From the NCBI GenBank assembly GCA_910583845.1, contig CAJUAB010000014.1, forward strand, positions 119,705 to 129,127: a stretch of 9,423 bases of DNA, read 5' to 3'. The notes beneath the pieces were generated by a model. That model did not search any database and was not told where the DNA came from. It saw nothing but the letters and a program-made list of their open reading frames with translations. This stretch comes from an uncultured Acetatifactor sp. (GTDB lineage: Bacteria > Bacillota > Clostridia > Lachnospirales > Lachnospiraceae). Shown here piece after piece: positions 6,182-9,423 of the stretch. The translations under genes and the position numbers were made by a program. Every line of letters begins with the position of its first letter. Position 1 is the first letter of the stretch.

Positions 6182-6582
6182 TTCCATCAACCGGCGGATT
6201 TTTAGCGCAGGACTTTGAAATAGTAAAGCAGCCCGGTCTGACTTACAGAATGGATCTGGACGGGGACTGCGTCCGGGGGCTTGTGGATGGCCGGGAAGCT
6301 CTGCGCCAGGCCATCTTCCGCATTCTACAGACGGAGCGGTATCAATATGTAATCTATCCGTGGTGGTACGGGATCGAGACCATGGATCTCTATGGCGAGC
6401 CTGTGAATTGGGTATGCGCGGAACTGGAGCGCAGGATCACGGAAGCGCTTCTGATGGATGACCGGATTATAAAGGTGACAGACTTTGCCCATGACACCAG
6501 CGTAAAAGGGACTGTGCATACCGTATTTACGGTGCATACCATTTACGGCATGATTACGGCGGAAAGAGAGGTAAATATATAA
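6178..6582 (+). CDS. xkdS: DUF2634 baseplate wedge protein, XkdS family (gp25-like)
   Basis: Counterpart of T4 gp25, a short wedge protein that anchors the wedge to the hub and nucleates sheath assembly. The 134 residues contain the typical DUF2634 core: DGREALRQAIFRILQTERYQ (37-56), YPWWYGIE (60-67), a helix with ELERRITEALLMDDRI (82-97), and alternating strands ending YGMITAEREVNI. The ATG overlaps the previous stop in ATGA, with AGGAGGG (6166-6172) 5 bases upstream, so translation is coupled. A local 9-base direct repeat (GTGCATACC at 6514 and 6532) falls in codons for two VHT tripeptides and looks like coding coincidence. Confidence 0.92.
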   Translation: MIPSTGGFLAQDFEIVKQPGLTYRMDLDGDCVRGLVDGREALRQAIFRILQTERYQYVIYPWWYGIETMDLYGEPVNWVCAELERRITEALLMDDRIIKVTDFAHDTSVKGTVHTVFTVHTIYGMITAEREVNI

Positions 6583-7782
6583 ATGTATGAAGGCATGACA
6601 GATGATTTCCTTCGGGAGCGAATGCTGGCCCGGGTATCAGACAAGCTGGACAAGCGGCCCAGCGCATTGATTTACGATACCATCGAGTCAACGGCAAACG
6701 AACTTGCGATCCTGTATATTGAGCTGGAATATCTGATGAAAAATTCCTATGGAGACACGGCGGCAAGAGAGTTCCTGATCCTGCTGTGCAAAGACAGGGG
6801 GATCACGCCCCGGCCGGCGACCCACGCCGTGCTGAAGGCGGTGTTCACGCCGGAGGCCGTGGATGTAACCGGACAGCGGTTCAATATTGGCGATCTGAAT
6901 TATGTGGTCACGGAGCGGATGGCCCCGGGGCAGTACCAGGCGCGATGCGAAACACCGGGAACCGTGGGCAACCAGTATCTGGGGCGGATGATCCCCATGA
7001 GCTACATACAGGGGCTGGAAACCTCCGAACTGACGGAGGTCCTGATACCGGGAGAGGACGAGGAGGATACAGAGGATTTGCGCCGCCGGTATTTTGACAG
7101 CTTCCATGAACAGTCATTTGGCGGGAACAGGGCGGATTATCTGGCAAAGGTCCAGGGCATTGAGGGCGTGGGAGGGGTGAAGGTCACCCGCGTCTGGAAC
7201 GGAGATCTCCGTCCGGCGGAGATGGTTCCGGACGACGCAGTCCGGGCCTGGTACGAATCCGCCATGGCTACGGCGCCCGGGGAGGCCGCGGCGTGGCTTG
7301 AGAAGGTATATAGGGCTGCGCAGGAAAAGAAACTGACGGTTGGGGGGACCGTCCTGATTACGGTGGTCAACTCGGATTTCGGGGAGGCCAGCGGCGTACT
7401 GGTGGACAGAGTGCAGACTGTCCTTGACCCCGGGGAAAACCAGGGGGAGGGATACGGCACCGCGCCCATAGGGCATGTTGTCCATGTCAGGAGCGCCGTG
7501 CCCGTGGCGGTTGAGGTCAGGACCACGCTGTCCTTTGCGGAAGGGTATGGCTGGAACAATCTGAAAACATCCATCGGGGAAGCAGTGGAGGAATATCTGC
7601 TGCAGCTCAGACAGGCCTGGGCGGACAGCGGCTTTCTGGTGGTCAGGATCAGCCAGATCGAGTCCCGGATACTGGCAGTAAAAGGCGTGGTGGATATCGC
7701 GGACACCAGACTGAACGGGACGGCCGCCAACGTGACGCTGGGGCAGTATGAAATCCCGGTGATGGGAGGTGTCAGCGGATGA
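6583..7782 (+). CDS. xkdT: Baseplate J family wedge protein, XkdT
   Basis: Main wedge component (T4 gp6 / P2 gpJ class) forming the ring around the hub that opens on contraction. The 399 residues are slightly longer than PBSX XkdT. The N-terminus MYEGMTDDFLRERMLARVSD is typical, followed by YGDTAAREFLILLCKDRGI (56-74) with the RPAT turn. The baseplate J core follows, with PGTVGNQYLGRMI (125-137), PGEDEEDTEDLRRRYFDSF (156-174) and FGGNRADYLAKVQGIEGVGGVKV (179-201). A helical insertion at about 211-250 precedes the strand LTVGGTVLITVV. The C-terminal domain carries YGTAPIGHVVHV (291-302) and an EEYL...RISQIESRIL segment. The ATG follows the xkdS stop directly, with AAGAGAGG (6564-6571) 11 bases upstream. 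GC is clearly higher here than in the tape measure gene. Confidence 0.95.
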   Translation: MYEGMTDDFLRERMLARVSDKLDKRPSALIYDTIESTANELAILYIELEYLMKNSYGDTAAREFLILLCKDRGITPRPATHAVLKAVFTPEAVDVTGQRFNIGDLNYVVTERMAPGQYQARCETPGTVGNQYLGRMIPMSYIQGLETSELTEVLIPGEDEEDTEDLRRRYFDSFHEQSFGGNRADYLAKVQGIEGVGGVKVTRVWNGDLRPAEMVPDDAVRAWYESAMATAPGEAAAWLEKVYRAAQEKKLTVGGTVLITVVNSDFGEASGVLVDRVQTVLDPGENQGEGYGTAPIGHVVHVRSAVPVAVEVRTTLSFAEGYGWNNLKTSIGEAVEEYLLQLRQAWADSGFLVVRISQIESRILAVKGVVDIADTRLNGTAANVTLGQYEIPVMGGVSG

Positions 7783-8345
7783 TCAGAGAGGTTGAGCTGG
7801 TCTCCTGCCTGCCTCCGTTTATGCGGAAGTATAAGGAGCCTGCGGCGGCCCTGGGGGCGGAAGATCCTGAGTTTGCCCTGGCGTGGAGCGGCGCGGACAG
7901 GATATTCTATAACCGCTTCATCTCCACCGCCGATGAATACGGGATCGCGCGGTTTGAAAAGCTGCTGGGTCTGTATCCCGCAGAGGAGGATGACCTGGAA
8001 AGCAGGCGGATGAAAGTGCAGAGCAGGTGGGTAAACAAGATCCCTTATACTCTCCGGGTACTGGCTGAGAAGATCCGACTGCTGGGAGACGGCGCGGACT
8101 TTGGAATGGAGGCGGATTTCCGGCAGGGTTATGAGATATGGATACAGACGATGCTTGAAATGGCGGGACAGGTGGGAGAACTGGAGCGCATCGTGGAAGA
8201 GACCGTGCCATGTAATATTGCGGCACGGACAACCAACCGGATTCCGGTGGAGACAGGCGGGGAGATTTTTGTGGGCGGCGGGACCGCTTATACAGATATC
8301 ATAGAGATAGAGAATCAGGAGGCGCAGAATGGCGAATTTTTCTAA
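7779..8345 (+). CDS. xkdU: DUF2313 tail protein, XkdU family (gpI-like)
   Basis: Wedge protein of the P2 gpI / Mu gp48 type that pairs with baseplate J and links the wedge to the tail fibre. The 188 residues are near the usual XkdU length of about 195. Typical stretches are LPPFMRKYKE (11-20) at the start, ALAWSGADRIFYNRFISTADEYGIARFEKLLGL (33-65), EEDDLESRRMKVQSRW (69-84), and IVEETVPCNIAARTTNRI (138-155), where the PxN segment is family-like. ATGA overlaps the xkdT stop, with GGGAGGTG (7764-7771) 7 bases upstream. Its last 17 bases overlap the fibre gene start. A long minus-strand open frame lies across this gene and xkdT; it is a composition shadow, not a gene. Confidence 0.93.
   Translation: MIREVELVSCLPPFMRKYKEPAAALGAEDPEFALAWSGADRIFYNRFISTADEYGIARFEKLLGLYPAEEDDLESRRMKVQSRWVNKIPYTLRVLAEKIRLLGDGADFGMEADFRQGYEIWIQTMLEMAGQVGELERIVEETVPCNIAARTTNRIPVETGGEIFVGGGTAYTDIIEIENQEAQNGEFF
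8317..8322 (+). promoter_or_regulatory. Ribosome binding site of the tail fibre gene
   Basis: A consensus AGGAGG lies within the end of xkdU, 6 bases before ATG 8329. It fixes the start of the fibre gene and implies strong, coupled translation. Confidence 0.85.
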
Positions 8346-9423
8346 ATTGGTAATAACAGACACGGGAACCCGGCTTCTGAACCGCAAACTGCATGCTCAG
8401 GAGGAGCTGGTGTTTACGGAAATGGTTATGTCGGAGCGGAAGTATGATACGGCCCTGGAGGGCCTTACAGAACTGGAAGACATCCGGCAGAGGACAGGCA
8501 TCCGGAAAATGGAAAAGGATGAAAAGGGGGTCCGGATCGGGTCCGTCTTTTTAAACAGTGACCTGGAAGAGGGGTATTTCGCGAACACACTGGGCCTGTA
8601 TGCCCGCTGCGGGGAAGACGCTCCGGTGTTGTTTGCCGTGGCGGCGGAGCAGACGCGGGCGGCGTTTATGCCCGGGAAGTCCCAGACCCTGTGCGGGATG
8701 GAGGTCCGGCTGAAGATCACACTGGAGAATACGGACCACATTACGATCCAGATGGATCAGTCCGGGATGGCGACCGTGGGGGACGTTCTGGAACTGGAGA
8801 ACAGCATACGGGACCATATGGGCAACGGCGATAATCCCCACCACACCACCAAGGAACAGGTCGGCCTGGGAAACGCGGATGATACCTCCGATCTGGACAA
8901 ACCGGTTTCCACAGCCCAGCAGGGAGCCATAGATGCAGCTTATCAGCAGGCCGCAGGGTACACGGATGCCAGGATTGCCCAGCTGATTAACGGCGCGCCC
9001 GGTACGCTGGACACCCTGGGGGAAATAGCACAGGCCATGCAGGAGAATGATACCGTGGTGGATGCCCTGGAACAGGCCATGGGCACCAAGGCGAGCCAGG
9101 CGGAGGTTGACGGCCATACGGGCAACAGCACCATCCACATCACGGCGTCTGAGCGGCAGTCGTGGAACGGCAGGCAGACGATGACGGGGGACACGAAGGA
9201 CAACACAGTCTCCTTTACCAGCGGGGACGCGGCCAACCCCACCGGGTGGACGGATGTGGAGCTGATGGCATCCGGGGAAAAGCATGACAGCTTATGGAGG
9301 AAGGTATCCCTGTTTGCAAAGAATGCAAGATATCTGTGGAAGCTGCTGGGAAGCACATCCTTGGCAGGGATCGGGGACGGGACGGTGACCGGGGCCATCA
9401 GTGCGCTAAACACGGGTTTAGGT
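8329..9423 (+). CDS. Phage tail fibre protein, 3' truncated by window edge
   Basis: Host-recognition fibre attached to the baseplate wedge. From ATG 8329 the frame stays open for exactly 365 codons to the window end without a stop, so only the N-terminal part is visible. Residues 1-150 resemble the phage tail-collar fibre N-terminal domain (DUF3751): MANFSKLVITDTGTRLLNRK at the start, then KMEKDEKGVRIGSVFLNSDL and the EGYFANTLGLYA core (81-92). Residues 166-182 (GNGDNPHHTTKEQVGLGN) and 190-250 (DKPVSTAQQGAIDAAY, then LINGAPGTLDTLGEIAQAMQ) form the shaft segment found in many Bacillota prophage fibres. Residues 263-280 show an H-x-G-N...HITASERQSWN repeat-like motif. The receptor-binding end lies beyond the window. 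The gene overlaps xkdU by 17 bases. Confidence 0.92.
   Translation, partial: MANFSKLVITDTGTRLLNRKLHAQEELVFTEMVMSERKYDTALEGLTELEDIRQRTGIRKMEKDEKGVRIGSVFLNSDLEEGYFANTLGLYARCGEDAPVLFAVAAEQTRAAFMPGKSQTLCGMEVRLKITLENTDHITIQMDQSGMATVGDVLELENSIRDHMGNGDNPHHTTKEQVGLGNADDTSDLDKPVSTAQQGAIDAAYQQAAGYTDARIAQLINGAPGTLDTLGEIAQAMQENDTVVDALEQAMGTKASQAEVDGHTGNSTIHITASERQSWNGRQTMTGDTKDNTVSFTSGDAANPTGWTDVELMASGEKHDSLWRKVSLFAKNARYLWKLLGSTSLAGIGDGTVTGAISALNTGLG

Larger units (their letters stand above)
1..9423 (+). mobile_element. Contractile phage tail / tailocin module (PBSX-like), partial
   Basis: Ten consecutive + strand genes follow the PBSX order: tube, chaperone, tape measure, LysM protein, hub, DUF2577, DUF2634, baseplate J, DUF2313, fibre. 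Baseplate J, the gp25-like protein and the DUF2313 protein together indicate a contractile (myovirus-type) tail. The sheath gene usually lies just upstream of the tube gene and would fall outside the left edge. No integrase, capsid, terminase, holin or endolysin gene is present, so prophage and phage-tail-like bacteriocin cannot be told apart. Both window edges cut through the module. Confidence 0.9.

Noticed and set aside
6514..6540. Direct repeat GTGCATACC with palindrome ACCGTA-TT-TACGGT inside xkdS
   Set aside because: It lies within codons for the two VHT tripeptides of a well-conserved strand region, and coding constraint explains it adequately.
7137..8387. 416-codon minus-strand open frame across xkdT and xkdU
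   Set aside because: It lies antisense to two well-recognised genes in a G+C-rich region, has no suitable ribosome binding site that I can see, and its protein is Pro/Ser/Arg-rich without recognisable motifs. It is a shadow of codon bias.
8551..9285. 244-codon minus-strand open frame across the fibre gene
   Set aside because: It is antisense to a fibre coding sequence with clear family features; the protein is His/Gly/Arg-rich and unlike any known family.
1..9423. CRISPR array, tRNA, defence or toxin-antitoxin genes, attachment site
   Set aside because: No regularly spaced repeats, tRNA-like cloverleaf, or accessory genes were seen; apart from the structured gap the window is filled with tail genes.

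Overview
The window is one strand-consistent block of contractile-tail morphogenesis genes, all on the + strand. The gene order matches the tail and baseplate region of Bacillus subtilis PBSX (xkdM to xkdU), ending in a tail fibre gene that runs off the right edge. Conserved protein features, strong AGGAGG-type ribosome binding sites and moderate GC suggest a Bacillota host, probably a gut clostridium (Lachnospiraceae-like). The block could belong to an intact myovirus-type prophage or to a phage-tail-like bacteriocin. Head, sheath, lysis and integration genes lie outside the window, so the sequence cannot decide between them.

Layout: 77-559 tail tube (XkdM family). 560-774 is a non-coding gap rich in inverted repeats. 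775-1209 is the tail assembly chaperone (XkdN family), with a -1 frame extension (1206-1400) reached through a classic A_AAA_AAC slippery heptamer at 1200-1206. 1406-4003 is the tape measure protein, which carries an unusual ten-copy pentapeptide linker and a nine-C tract. 4004-4693 is a LysM protein (XkdP). 4756-5745 is a gp27/gpD-like baseplate hub (XkdQ). 5735-6181 is a DUF2577 protein (XkdR) with paired HxH motifs. 6178-6582 is a gp25-like DUF2634 protein (XkdS). 6583-7782 is a baseplate J wedge protein (XkdT). 7779-8345 is a DUF2313 wedge protein (XkdU). 8329 to the window end is a tail fibre, open at the 3' edge.

How the genes work together: the tube protein polymerises around the tape measure, which sets tail length and is kept soluble by the chaperone and its frameshifted form. 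XkdP, XkdQ and XkdR build the hub and spike under the tube. XkdS, XkdT and XkdU form the wedges around it, and the fibre attaches to the wedges and contacts the host surface. From the tape measure onward most genes abut or overlap by 1 to 17 bases, indicating one co-transcribed, translationally coupled unit. No promoter or convincing rho-independent terminator is visible.

No new defence or enzymatic system is evident. The points most worth a second look are the unannotated frameshift product, the structured gap before the chaperone gene, and the two repeat tracts in the tape measure gene.
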